This document shows, piece by piece, positions 8,874-17,282 of a stretch of 64,000 nt of DNA. Position numbers and translations under genes: made by a program. Each line of letters starts with the position of its first letter. Within the stretch, counting starts at the first letter, position 1. The DNA comes from Sphingobium yanoikuyae (GTDB lineage: Bacteria > Pseudomonadota > Alphaproteobacteria > Sphingomonadales > Sphingomonadaceae). Below the pieces are notes generated by a model. That model did no database searches. It was given only the letters and a program-made list of their open reading frames with translations, and was not told where the DNA came from. The stretch is taken from contig NZ_CP139979.1 of the NCBI RefSeq assembly GCF_034424525.1, positions 2,567,001-2,631,000 of the forward strand, written 5' to 3'.

Positions 8874-10304
8874 TTAGCCGCGCGGTGCGCCGGTGCGCTG
8901 GACCGCGCCCTTGTGCGTGCCGACGGCGCCACCGCCGCCGCCACGACGACGACGGAAATTCTTCTTGGCGCCGGCACCATCGCCTTCGCCACGATGCGCA
9001 CCCTCGCCACGATGCCCCCCTTCGCCACGGCGAGCCTTGTCGGGGGCGCCGCGCTGGGCCTTCTGCCCTTCCTGATAGCGACGCTGGCCTTCGGCGCGCT
9101 TGGCCTGCTGGGCCGGGCTCTGGCTCGGCCCCTTGCGCTGCGGCGCGGGCTTGGGAAGGTTGCGCACGGCCTCCAGAAAATTCTCCGGCAGGGGCACGAT
9201 CTCGGGCTTCACCTTGGTCGCCCGCTCGATCGCCTTCAGATAAGGCCGTTCGTCATCCGCCACGAAGCTGATGGCGATGCCGTCCGCGCCGGCACGCGCC
9301 GTCCGGCCGATGCGGTGGACATATTGTTCCGGCACATTCGGGATTTCAAAGTTGATGACGTGGGACACGCCCGACACGTCGATGCCGCGCGCGGCGATGT
9401 CGGTCGCGACCAGCAGCTTGCAATGGCCATGACGGAACGCCTGCAGCGCGGTGGTGCGCTGCGCCTGGCTCTTGTTGCCATGGATCGCGAAGGCCTGGAT
9501 GCCCGCGCCCTCCAGGAAGCGCACGACGCGGTCGGCGCCATGCTTGGTGCGGGTGAAGATCAGCGCGCGGTCGATCTCCTCGGTCTTCAGCACGATATGC
9601 AGCAGCGCCTGCTTCTCCGCCTGGTTGACGAAGGTCAGCTGCTGGCGGACGCGCTCGGCCGTGGTCGACTGCGGCGCGACGCTGACCTTGACCGGATCAT
9701 TGAGGAACTGGCCGGCCAGCGCCTCGATCTCCTTGGGCATGGTGGCCGAGAAGAACAGGTTCTGGCGATCGCGCGGCAGTAGCTTGGCGATACGCTTCAG
9801 GGGATGGATGAAGCCCATGTCCATCATCTGGTCGGCTTCGTCGAGGACGAAGATTTCCGTGTCCTTGATGGTGAAGGCGCGCTGGTCGATCAGGTCGAGC
9901 AGGCGGCCGGGGGTGGCGACGACGATGTCAACGCCGGCCGACAGGGCACGGATCTGCTTGTTGACCGGCACGCCGCCGAACACGGTTTCCACCGACAGGC
10001 GCAGGAAGCGGCCATAGTCGCGGAAGCTCTGGGCGATCTGGGCGGCCAGCTCGCGGGTCGGCGACAGCACCAGCATGCGACAGCCCTTGATCGGCGTCGG
10101 CTTGGGATTGCGCGCGAAATAGTCGAGGCTGGGCAGCGCGAAGGCTGCGGTCTTGCCGGTGCCGGTCTGGGCGATGCCGCACAGGTCGCGGCCTTCCAGC
10201 AGGACCGGAATGGCCTTTTGCTGGATCGGCGTCGGCTCGGCATATTTCTTGGCGGTAAGCGCCTTGATGATCGGCTCGGAAAGACCAAGTTCATTGAAAT
10301 GCAT
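8874..10304 (-). CDS. rhlE: DEAD-box ATP-dependent RNA helicase (RhlE type)
   Basis: 476-aa helicase acting on structured RNA in ribosome assembly or mRNA decay. The start is MHFNELGLSEPIIKAL, the usual Q-motif N-terminus, followed by EPTPIQQKAIP. Motifs in order: AQTGTGKT (I), PTRELAAQI (Ia), VLDEADQMMDMGF (II), FSATMP (III), RGIDV (V) and YVHRIGRTARAG (VI). The tail is a low-complexity basic region rich in Arg/Gly/Lys, as in RhlE. An extended frame begins at 10361 but adds only non-homologous sequence. The assignment to RhlE over other DEAD paralogues rests on domain layout only. Confidence 0.92.
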   Translation of the reverse strand: MHFNELGLSEPIIKALTAKKYAEPTPIQQKAIPVLLEGRDLCGIAQTGTGKTAAFALPSLDYFARNPKPTPIKGCRMLVLSPTRELAAQIAQSFRDYGRFLRLSVETVFGGVPVNKQIRALSAGVDIVVATPGRLLDLIDQRAFTIKDTEIFVLDEADQMMDMGFIHPLKRIAKLLPRDRQNLFFSATMPKEIEALAGQFLNDPVKVSVAPQSTTAERVRQQLTFVNQAEKQALLHIVLKTEEIDRALIFTRTKHGADRVVRFLEGAGIQAFAIHGNKSQAQRTTALQAFRHGHCKLLVATDIAARGIDVSGVSHVINFEIPNVPEQYVHRIGRTARAGADGIAISFVADDERPYLKAIERATKVKPEIVPLPENFLEAVRNLPKPAPQRKGPSQSPAQQAKRAEGQRRYQEGQKAQRGAPDKARRGEGGHRGEGAHRGEGDGAGAKKNFRRRRGGGGGAVGTHKGAVQRTGAPRG

Positions 10305-10536
10305 GAGAAACTCACAAGTCGGCCGGGCGCCAACCTGTCTGCGGACGCAGCAAGGGCGCAAGGCGGGTTAGGAAACGACCCGCGTGAATAGGGAAGCCTC
10401 AAGCTTGGCGCAGACTGTCATTGGCCGGTTCCCAGGGCCTGTCAGAGCCGGGAACGATCACGCTGCCAATCGCTATCGGGCCCAAAGGGCCATGCTGCGC
10501 TGCCGCACATATGGGGCAAATGCCGCCGAAAAGCAA

Positions 10537-10564
10537 GCGGCCACGGGATTTCGCCCACGGCCGC
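10537..10564 (-). terminator. Rho-independent terminator of the pyridoxamine-oxidase-like gene
   Basis: Read on the minus strand just after the stop at 10584: GCGGCC-GU-GGG pairs with CCC-GU-GGCCGC (two G-U wobbles), with a CGAAAT-type loop, followed by TTGCTTTTC. The rest of 10305-10583 shows no convincing gene. Confidence 0.65.
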
Positions 10565-10583
10565 CCAACATCATGTCAGTCCT

Positions 10584-11054
10584 TTAGAGGCTGACCTCGG
10601 CATGCTTGTCGCGCAACTCTGCCCTGACATCGCCGCCGAACATCATCTTGAACACCCCGCCGATCGACAGATCGGCGCGCCAGATCTCCGCCGTGCCAAG
10701 GTCAAAGCGCAGCATCAGCAGGTTGGGATCCTGCCGTCCGCCCGGATACCAGGCCTCGACCTGCTTCGACCAATAACGGTCGATCACCGTCTCGTCGGTC
10801 TCCGGCACCAGCGTGCCGTTGATGCAGGCGAACAGATAATGATCCTTCGCCGCGAACTGCGCCATGGCCGGCCCGCCGGCGGCCAGCCGATTGTCGCGAC
10901 TGGTGTAGAACCAGAAGCAATGATCGGCATCCTTGTCCAGCTGCGCGGTCATCGGCACGCTGTGCGCATGGCTGCCCTGCAACCCCACCATCAGGAACGG
11001 GCTGCTCGACAGGTCCGTCCAGAAACGCTCGCGAATATCCTTGTCGTCGCTCAT
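10584..11054 (-). CDS. Pyridoxamine 5'-phosphate oxidase-fold stress protein (general stress protein 26-like)
   Basis: 156-aa split-barrel flavin-binding fold. The sequence RERFWTDLSSSPFLMVGLQG, then HSVPMTAQLD and FWFYTSRDNRLA, is characteristic of the general stress protein 26 family that binds FMN or related cofactors. Later VIDRYWSKQVEAWYPGGRQDP and LRFDLGTAEIW match the family C-terminal half. Cytoplasmic, no signal peptide. The biochemical role of this branch is poorly defined; oxidative or nitrosative stress is the usual association. It is transcribed alone and ends in a terminator. Confidence 0.82.
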   Translation of the reverse strand: MSDDKDIRERFWTDLSSSPFLMVGLQGSHAHSVPMTAQLDKDADHCFWFYTSRDNRLAAGGPAMAQFAAKDHYLFACINGTLVPETDETVIDRYWSKQVEAWYPGGRQDPNLLMLRFDLGTAEIWRADLSIGGVFKMMFGGDVRAELRDKHAEVSL

Positions 11055-11159
11055 CTTTCTATCTCCTTATCTGGGGCTTCACCAAAGGAAATGGCCCGAC
11101 GCCGCCGAAGTTCCCTTTGACCGCTTGATCTCGCGCGCGCACGTCGCCACATAGCGGCC

Positions 11160-11738
11160 ATGCTGATCGAGACCGAACTCACGCCCAATCCGGCGACCGT
11201 CAAATTCCTCCCCGGCCAGGCCGTCATGGGCGCCGCGGGCACCCGCGACTTCGCCAGCCCCGAAGAGGCCGAAGCCTCGCCGCTGGCTGATGCGCTGTTC
11301 GGCTTGGGTGACGTGACCGGCGTCTTCTTCGGCGCCGACTTCATTTCGGTGACGATCGCGCCGGGCGCCGAATGGAGCGACGTAAAGCCGGAAATCCTCT
11401 CGATCCTGCTTGACCATTTCTCGGCCAACATGCCGCTGTTCGCCGCCGGCACGGCCGCAGGCTTCAGCGTCCCGGCCGAAGAAGAGGCTTTCACCGATGA
11501 TCCGGAAGATGCCGAGATCGTCGACCAGATCAAGGATTTGATCGAAACCCGCGTGCGCCCGGCCGTGGCCAATGACGGCGGCGACATCATCTATCGCGGC
11601 TTCGACAAGGGCACCGTCTATCTGCGCATGCAGGGCGCCTGTGCCGGCTGCCCCTCCTCCTCCGCCACGCTCAAGAACGGCATCGAGCAGCTGCTCAAAC
11701 ATTATGTGCCGGAAGTGACGGAAGTCCGCGCGGTCTGA
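11160..11738 (+). CDS. NifU-like Fe-S cluster carrier (Nfu family)
   Basis: 192-aa scaffold/carrier delivering Fe-S clusters to target enzymes. The N-terminal Nfu_N domain (MLIETELTPNPATVKFLPG, residues 1-90) is followed by the NifU C-terminal domain (about 115-190), with ANDGGDI and the cluster-binding CxxC in CAGCPSSS (Cys161, Cys164). This two-domain layout is that of mitochondrial NFU1 and alphaproteobacterial Nfu. It lies immediately upstream of tsaB on the same strand, separated by about 80 bp. MiaB, a 4Fe-4S enzyme encoded nearby, is a plausible client (inference). Confidence 0.92.
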   Translation: MLIETELTPNPATVKFLPGQAVMGAAGTRDFASPEEAEASPLADALFGLGDVTGVFFGADFISVTIAPGAEWSDVKPEILSILLDHFSANMPLFAAGTAAGFSVPAEEEAFTDDPEDAEIVDQIKDLIETRVRPAVANDGGDIIYRGFDKGTVYLRMQGACAGCPSSSATLKNGIEQLLKHYVPEVTEVRAV

Positions 11739-11820
11739 CGCTGCGATGACCGGATTTGGCAAATCGCCCCGGATCGATTAACCGCAGCCATATCCATATC
11801 GGCACCGCGGCTTCGGGGGA

Positions 11821-12453
11821 GTGAATTTGCGCATATTGGTCATCGACACCGCCACGCAGGCGCTGTCCGTTGCGCTGCTGGAAGACGGCCAGCCAATCGG
11901 CCATTTTCATGAAATCGTCGGCCGCGGCCATGCCGAAGCGCTGCTGCCCGCGATCGCCGCGCTGCCCGATGGCGGGCGCGCCGACGCGATCGCGGTCGAT
12001 GTCGGGCCGGGCAGCTTCACCGGCGTGCGCATCGGCATCGCCGCCGCCCGCGCCTTGGCACTCGCCTGGTCGGTGCCGCTCCATGGCTATAGCGCCTTTT
12101 CGCTGATCGCCGCGATGGCGGCCGCCGACCATCAGGAAGGTCCGATCGCCGTCACCATCACCGGCGGCCATGGCGAACTCTTCTGGCAATTGTTCGAGGC
12201 CGATGGCCGCACCGCCACGACCCAGCCCGCCTCCACGCCGATCGCCACGCTCGCGACCCAACTGGACATGACGCAATTTTACGGCACCGGCGCCGAGGCG
12301 CTGGTCACCGCACGCGGCGACGGCACCGCAATTGCCCTCTATCCCGAAGCCGCGCGCTACAGCCTGATTGCAGCGCTGCCGCCGCTTGCCCCCTCCCCGC
12401 TCTATGGCCGCGAGGCCGACGCCAAGACGATCGCGGAGCGCACCGCTTCATGA
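11821..12453 (+). CDS. tsaB: tRNA threonylcarbamoyladenosine biosynthesis protein TsaB
   Basis: Partner of TsaD in making t6A37 on ANN-decoding tRNAs. The ASKHA-fold N-terminus reads ILVIDTATQALSVALLEDG, and the family signature GPGSFTGVRIG lies near residue 61. At 210 aa it is the normal length. Start choice: GTG at 11821 has the purine run GGGGGA abutting it, whereas the in-frame TTG at 11827 has GGGGGAG (11815-11821) at a good 5-nt distance. The real start may therefore be 11827. The stop overlaps the rimI start by 4 bp (ATGA). Confidence 0.93.
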   Translation: MNLRILVIDTATQALSVALLEDGQPIGHFHEIVGRGHAEALLPAIAALPDGGRADAIAVDVGPGSFTGVRIGIAAARALALAWSVPLHGYSAFSLIAAMAAADHQEGPIAVTITGGHGELFWQLFEADGRTATTQPASTPIATLATQLDMTQFYGTGAEALVTARGDGTAIALYPEAARYSLIAALPPLAPSPLYGREADAKTIAERTAS

Positions 12454-12932
12454 TCCCCGCCGGCCTGACGCTCGACACCTATGATGAGGGCGAGCGCAAT
12501 GCGCTCGCCGACGCCATGGAAGTGATGACCCGCGCCTTCGACCCGCTGTTCGGCGAGGCCTGGACTCTGCCCCAATTGTCGGGGGTCATGACCATGCCGG
12601 GCACATGGCTGACCGTCGCCCATGTCGATGCGGCCCCGCTCGGCTTCGCCCTGGTCCGTTCGGTGCTGGACGAATGCGAACTGCTGCTGCTGGCGGTCGA
12701 TCCGCTATGGCGTGGCCGTGGCATTGGCCGGTCCCTGCTGGGTCACAGCCTGACGCTGGCGCGTCGCCGCGGCATCACGTCGATGAACCTGGAAGTCCGC
12801 GCATCGAACATGGCGGTCAAACTTTATGAGACTATTGGTTTCGAATATGTACATCGTCGCCCCGGTTACTATCGGGGCAATGATGGAAAGCTTCATGACG
12901 CTTTGAGTTTTCGCATCGACATGCTTGTTTAA
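12450..12932 (+). CDS. rimI: Ribosomal-protein-alanine N-acetyltransferase RimI (GNAT)
   Basis: 160-aa GNAT acetyltransferase. The acetyl-CoA pyrophosphate-binding loop is visible as VDPLWRGRGIGRSLL (motif A, Q/RxxGxG/A), followed by MNLEVRASNMAVKLYETIGF and YYRGNDGKLHDAL, the standard RimI C-terminus. Known family activity is acetylation of the N-terminus of ribosomal protein S18. It is translationally coupled to tsaB, a pairing widespread in bacteria, which supports RimI over a generic GNAT. Confidence 0.88.
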   Translation: MIPAGLTLDTYDEGERNALADAMEVMTRAFDPLFGEAWTLPQLSGVMTMPGTWLTVAHVDAAPLGFALVRSVLDECELLLLAVDPLWRGRGIGRSLLGHSLTLARRRGITSMNLEVRASNMAVKLYETIGFEYVHRRPGYYRGNDGKLHDALSFRIDMLV

Positions 12933-13043
12933 GCCAATCTTCTCTTGCGAAGGCAGGCCACAGGGTCTAGCCAAGATATACCGCTCTGAATCCATTTCCT
13001 CAGGCGGGTCGCACAATAGAAGCCTTTGCAGGAAACAAGAAAA

Positions 13044-13469
13044 ATGGAAAACGAATCGGCACAGAGCGAACTGCTCGTCACTCTGACCTCCGACATTGTC
13101 GCTGCGCACGTCTCGAACAACAGTGTTGCTGTTTCCGACGTCGCAACCCTGATCCAGAATGTTCATGCCGCGCTGACCGGTCTTTCGACCCCGGCGCCCG
13201 CCCCCGAAGTCAAGCCGGAACCGGCTGTTTCGGTGCGTGCATCGATCAAGCCGGATTACATCATCTGTCTGGAAGACGGCAAGAAGCTGAAGATGCTCAA
13301 GCGTCACCTGATGACCCATTATCAGATGACCCCCGAAGATTATCGCGCCAAGTGGGGCCTTCCGGCCGATTACCCGATGGTCGCCCCCAATTATGCCGAA
13401 CAGCGCCGCTCGCTGGCCAAGAAGATCGGTTTGGGCACCAAGCGCCGCCGGACCCGTGGCGGCAAATAA
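13044..13469 (+). CDS. mucR: MucR/Ros family zinc-finger transcriptional regulator
   Basis: 141-aa alphaproteobacterial regulator of exopolysaccharide, motility and cell-cycle genes. The C-terminal finger reads IICLEDGKKLKMLKRHLMTH. One Cys is followed by Glu-Asp where classical Ros has CxxC, and the two His are spaced HxxxH, so Asp probably acts as the fourth ligand, a common MucR variant. The basic tail GTKRRRTRGGK contacts DNA. A TTG-initiated extension from 13026 is possible, but the ATG at 13044 with AGGA upstream gives the usual MucR N-terminus. Followed by a strong terminator. Confidence 0.93.
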   Translation: MENESAQSELLVTLTSDIVAAHVSNNSVAVSDVATLIQNVHAALTGLSTPAPAPEVKPEPAVSVRASIKPDYIICLEDGKKLKMLKRHLMTHYQMTPEDYRAKWGLPADYPMVAPNYAEQRRSLAKKIGLGTKRRRTRGGK

Positions 13470-13499
13470 GCCCCACAACTTCGGCATTTACCTATTGCG

Positions 13500-13530
13500 A
13501 AAGGGGCGCATCGACGATGCGCCCCTTTTC
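13500..13530 (+). terminator. Rho-independent terminator after mucR
   Basis: Stem AAAGGGGCGCATC / GATGCGCCCCTTT with a 3-nt loop (GAC) and a short T-run, 30 bp after the mucR stop and before the Fur gene. Confidence 0.85.
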
Positions 13531-13595
13531 CGTTGGAACAAAAGCGGCTAGGCAATGTCCGACTTTTCCATTTTTGAAGCGAGCCAGCCCCCCGC

Positions 13596-14018
13596 ATGAA
13601 CCGCAAGATCGACGTCGAAGCCCTTTGCCACGAAAAGGGCCTGCGCATCACCGAACAGCGCCGGGTCATCGCCCAGGTGCTGAGCGACGCGACCGATCAC
13701 CCCGATGTCGAGGAACTGCACAAGCGCGCGTCCACCATCGATCCGGGCATCTCGATCGCCACCGTCTACCGCACCGTGCGCCTGTTCGAGGAAGCCGGCA
13801 TTCTGGAACGCCACGATTTTGGCGACGGCCGCGCCCGCTACGAAGCGGCCCCGGAATCGCATCATGACCATCTGATCGACGTCGAAACCGGCAACGTCAT
13901 CGAATTCGTCGATCCCGAGCTGGAACTGCTGCAGAAGCAGATCGCCGAAAAGCTCGGCTTCCGCCTGGTCGACCATCGCATGGAACTGTACGGCGTCGCC
14001 CTCGACCGTAAGGACTGA
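13596..14018 (+). CDS. fur: Fur family metalloregulator (alphaproteobacterial Fur/Mur)
   Basis: 140-aa repressor sensing Fe2+ or Mn2+. The winged-helix recognition segment GISIATVYRTVRLFEEAGIL (residues 51-70) and the metal site HHDHLIDVETGNVIEF (His89-His92) are canonical. The dimer domain ends HRMELYGVALDRKD. It has no CxxC pairs: where E. coli Fur has HHDHLIC this protein has HHDHLID, so the structural Cys4 zinc site is absent. This is typical of alphaproteobacterial Fur/Mur rather than Zur or PerR. Irr is less likely because no heme-regulatory Cys-Pro is seen. Only 4 bp separate its stop from the downstream acyltransferase start. Confidence 0.88.
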   Translation: MNRKIDVEALCHEKGLRITEQRRVIAQVLSDATDHPDVEELHKRASTIDPGISIATVYRTVRLFEEAGILERHDFGDGRARYEAAPESHHDHLIDVETGNVIEFVDPELELLQKQIAEKLGFRLVDHRMELYGVALDRKD

Positions 14019-14022
14019 CGCC

Positions 14023-14781
14023 TTGGCGCCACTGCGCCGGGCAGGCCGCATCGCCGCCCTGCTGGGCAGCCTGCTGCTCTGCCTGCCCCCGCACCTCTTG
14101 TGGCGCCTGCTTCGCCGTCCATCCCCCTGGCCACGCCGCTTCCTGGGGATGGCGGCCCGCTCGGTCGGCGCCAGCGTCCGGGTGGAAGGTCGCCCGGTCG
14201 ACAGCGACATGTTCCTGGTCGCCAATCATGTCAGCTGGATCGACATTCTCGCCCTGGCCGATGCCACCGGCGCCGCCTTCGTCGCCCATGACGGCATTGC
14301 CAGCTGGCCGGTGATCGGCTGGCTCGCGGCCCAGAACAACACCTTGTTCGTCTCGCGCGAGAAGCGCGGCAGCCTGTCGGGCCAGCTCAATGCGTTGCGC
14401 GCCGCGCTCGCCGGTCATCAGCCCATTGCCCTCTTCCCTGAAGGCACGACCAGCGACGGCAGTGGCCTGCTGCCCTTCAAGCCCTCGCTGCTCGCCGTGC
14501 TGATGCCGCCGCCGCGCGCAGTGATGATCCAGCCGGTCCATATCGACTATGGCGCGGCCACGGCGGAGATCGCCTGGCACGGCGACGAACCGGCCGGCGC
14601 CAACGCCAAGCGGCTACTGGAACGAAAGGGCCGCCTGCCTGTCACCATCCGGTTCCTGGAGCCGTTCGACCCGGCAAGTTGCGCCGATCGCAAGATATTG
14701 GCGGCCACCGCGCACCAGCGGATCGCTGCGAGCATTGCCGCGCACCTGCCACCTTCCTCTTCGGGCCAAGCGCCTGTATAG
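14023..14781 (+). CDS. plsC: 1-acyl-sn-glycerol-3-phosphate acyltransferase (PlsC family)
   Basis: 252-aa membrane acyltransferase forming phosphatidic acid, or acylating another lysolipid such as ornithine lipid. Hydrophobic helix AALLGSLLLCLPPHLLW at residues 11-27. The catalytic HX4D is NHVSWID (residues 68-74) and the glycerol-phosphate motif is LFPEGTTSDGS (about 138-148). The start is a TTG at 14023, 4 bp after the fur stop; no ATG gives the full N-terminal helix. Whether it is the housekeeping PlsC or an OlsA-like paralogue cannot be decided from sequence alone. Confidence 0.88.
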   Translation: MAPLRRAGRIAALLGSLLLCLPPHLLWRLLRRPSPWPRRFLGMAARSVGASVRVEGRPVDSDMFLVANHVSWIDILALADATGAAFVAHDGIASWPVIGWLAAQNNTLFVSREKRGSLSGQLNALRAALAGHQPIALFPEGTTSDGSGLLPFKPSLLAVLMPPPRAVMIQPVHIDYGAATAEIAWHGDEPAGANAKRLLERKGRLPVTIRFLEPFDPASCADRKILAATAHQRIAASIAAHLPPSSSGQAPV

Positions 14782-14790
14782 CTGGACGGC

Positions 14791-16155
14791 ATGAATCGTA
14801 ACGACGCCCCCGAACATAAAGCCGGCAAGGGCCCGGCCACCTTCCAGGTCAAATCCTTCGGCTGCCAGATGAACGTCTATGATGGCGAACGCATGGCCGA
14901 AATGCTGGGCGAGCGCGGCATGACCGCTGCTGCCGATGGCGCAGAAGCCGACCTCGTCATCCTCAACACCTGCCACATCCGCGAAAAGGCGGTGGACAAG
15001 GTCTATTCCGACATTGGCCGCCTGACCCGCGAGGATGGCACGCGCCCGATGATTGCCGTCGCGGGCTGCGTCGCCCAAGCCGAGGGCGGCGAGATCCAGC
15101 GCCGTGCCCGCAATGTCGACATCGTCGTCGGCCCGCAGGCCTATCACCGCCTGCCCGACCTGATCGGCAAGGCGCAGCGCGGCGAGGATGCGGTCGACAC
15201 CGACATGCCGGCCAATTCCAAATTCGCCGCCCTGCCCGGCCGCACCAAGCAGGCCCGACCGACCGCCTTCCTGACGATCATGGAAGGCTGCGACAAATTC
15301 TGCACCTATTGCGTCGTGCCCTATACCCGCGGCGCGGAAATCAGCCGCAGCTGGACCGCGATCCTGGACGAGGCCAAGGCGCTGGTCGATGGCGGCGTGC
15401 GCGAGATCACCCTGCTCGGCCAGAACGTCAATGCCTGGACCGGTGAGGATGACAAGGGCCGGATGCAGGGCATGGATGGCCTGGCCCGCGAACTGGCGAA
15501 GCTCGGCGGGCTGGAGCGCATCCGCTACACCACCAGCCACCCCAACGACATGAGCGACGGCCTGATCGCCGCCCATGGCGACGAGCCCAAGCTGATGCCC
15601 TTCCTCCATCTGCCGGTGCAGTCGGGCAATGACCGCATTTTGAAGGCGATGAACCGCAGCCACACGGTCGACAGCTATCTGCGCATCATCGAACGCGTGC
15701 GCGCGGCCCGGCCGGACATCGCCTTGTCGGGCGATTTCATCGTCGGCTTCCCCGGCGAAACCGACGCAGAGTTCGAAGATACTCTCAAGATCGTCGAGCA
15801 AGTGCGCTATGCGCAATGCTATTCCTTCAAATACAGCCCCCGCCCCGGCACCCCGGCGGCGGACATGGATCACCAGATCCCGGCGGCGGTGATGGACGAA
15901 CGGCTGGCCCGGCTGCAGGCCGCGATCAACCGCCATCAGGTCGATTTCAACAGCGCCACGGTGGGCCGCACCACCAGCATCCTGCTCGAACGCAAGGGCC
16001 GCTATCCCGGCCAGCTGATCGGCAAGACGCCCTGGCTGCAATCCGTCCACGTCACCGCGCCCGAATATGGCATTGGCGACATGGTCGATGTCGATATCAT
16101 CAGCGCCGGCCCGAACAGCCTGGCCGGCGAAATCAGCAGGAGGAAAGCCGCTTGA
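14791..16155 (+). CDS. miaB: tRNA-2-methylthio-N6-dimethylallyladenosine synthase MiaB
   Basis: Radical-SAM methylthiotransferase acting on position 37 of tRNAs reading UNN codons. The three Cys of the auxiliary cluster are in FGCQMN, NTCHIREKA and AGCVAQAEG. The radical-SAM CxxxCxxC is CDKFCTYC, preceded by FLTIMEG. A C-terminal TRAM domain (about residues 375-440) follows. Length 454 aa is normal. It lies 9 bp after plsC and is followed by phoH, ybeY and corC, the conserved alphaproteobacterial order. Confidence 0.97.
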   Translation: MNRNDAPEHKAGKGPATFQVKSFGCQMNVYDGERMAEMLGERGMTAAADGAEADLVILNTCHIREKAVDKVYSDIGRLTREDGTRPMIAVAGCVAQAEGGEIQRRARNVDIVVGPQAYHRLPDLIGKAQRGEDAVDTDMPANSKFAALPGRTKQARPTAFLTIMEGCDKFCTYCVVPYTRGAEISRSWTAILDEAKALVDGGVREITLLGQNVNAWTGEDDKGRMQGMDGLARELAKLGGLERIRYTTSHPNDMSDGLIAAHGDEPKLMPFLHLPVQSGNDRILKAMNRSHTVDSYLRIIERVRAARPDIALSGDFIVGFPGETDAEFEDTLKIVEQVRYAQCYSFKYSPRPGTPAADMDHQIPAAVMDERLARLQAAINRHQVDFNSATVGRTTSILLERKGRYPGQLIGKTPWLQSVHVTAPEYGIGDMVDVDIISAGPNSLAGEISRRKAA

Positions 16156-16256
16156 ACCAAAGCCTCGTCATTCCCGCACAGCCGGGAAGCCATCTCCCCG
16201 ACCCACGGCGCCTGCCGGTCCTTACGAGATGCATGACGAGCCAGGGAGGCTTTTGA

Positions 16257-17258
16257 ATGGGCAAGAAACCGCACCATCCCCGCACCGACATTGCCGAGCG
16301 CGCGTGCCTGGAAGTGACGTTCGAGAAGCCGCATCTTCTGGGTGCGCTGTTCGGCCAATATGACCAGAATCTGGTCGCGATCGAGAACCGGCTCGGCGTC
16401 TATATCGCCGCGCGCGGCAACAAGCTGCAGATCGAGGGCGAGGCCGAAGCCGCCGCCCGCGCCCGCGACGTGATGACCGGCCTCTACAACCGCATCGTCG
16501 CCGGGCAGGAAATCGACAATGGCGCGGTGGAAGCCGTGATCGCCATGTCGGCCGAACCGACGCTGGACGGCATCATCCGCCATGACGTCGCCGAACCACC
16601 CAAGGTGATGATCCGCACCCGCAAGAAGACGATCGTCCCCCGTTCCGCCACCCAGGTCGCCTATATGGAGGCGCTGACCCGGAACGACATCATCTTCGCG
16701 CTTGGCCCCGCAGGCACCGGCAAGACCTATCTGGCGGTCGCCCAGGCGGTGAGCCAGCTCATCACCGGCAGCGTCGACCGCCTGATCCTCTCCCGCCCGG
16801 CCGTCGAGGCGGGCGAGAAGCTCGGCTTCCTGCCCGGCGACATGAAGGAAAAGGTCGATCCCTACCTCCGGCCGATCTACGATGCGCTGCACGACACGCT
16901 GCCGGCCGAACAGGTCGAACGGCGCATCGCCAGCGGCGAGATCGAGATCGCGCCGCTCGCCTTCATGCGCGGCCGGACGCTGGCCAATGCCTTCATCGTG
17001 CTGGACGAGGCGCAGAACACCACCATCGCCCAGATGAAGATGTTCCTGACCCGCTTTGGCGAAGGCAGCCGCATGGTCATCTGCGGCGATCCCAAGCAGG
17101 TCGACCTGCCGCAGCCGGGCATTTCGGGCCTGGCCGACGCGGTCGCGCGGCTGGACGGGGTCGAGGGCATCGCCATGGTCCCCTTCGGCATTGGCGACGT
17201 CGTGCGCCATCCGGTGGTCGGCCGCATCGTCCAGGCCTATGAGGGGCCGGATGCCTAA
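16257..17258 (+). CDS. phoH: PhoH-like ATPase
   Basis: 333-aa P-loop NTPase of the PhoH family, usually genetically linked to the rRNA maturation nuclease YbeY. An N-terminal KH-like segment (LFGQYDQNLVAIENRLGVYI) precedes Walker A GPAGTGKTYLA near residue 147 and Walker B IVLDEAQNTT near residue 247. The segment LSRPAVEAGEKLGFLPGD is a family signature. AGGGAGG stands upstream of the ATG. The exact activity (RNA helicase or NTPase) is only known for the family in general terms. Confidence 0.93.
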   Translation: MGKKPHHPRTDIAERACLEVTFEKPHLLGALFGQYDQNLVAIENRLGVYIAARGNKLQIEGEAEAAARARDVMTGLYNRIVAGQEIDNGAVEAVIAMSAEPTLDGIIRHDVAEPPKVMIRTRKKTIVPRSATQVAYMEALTRNDIIFALGPAGTGKTYLAVAQAVSQLITGSVDRLILSRPAVEAGEKLGFLPGDMKEKVDPYLRPIYDALHDTLPAEQVERRIASGEIEIAPLAFMRGRTLANAFIVLDEAQNTTIAQMKMFLTRFGEGSRMVICGDPKQVDLPQPGISGLADAVARLDGVEGIAMVPFGIGDVVRHPVVGRIVQAYEGPDA

Positions 17259-17282
17259 ATCTTCACAACGGATCTCAACATT

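Noticed and set aside
10384-10587. 67-aa plus-strand ORF in the helicase upstream spacer
   Set aside because: It overlaps the terminator hairpin of the opposite-strand gene and has no ribosome site or protein-like character.
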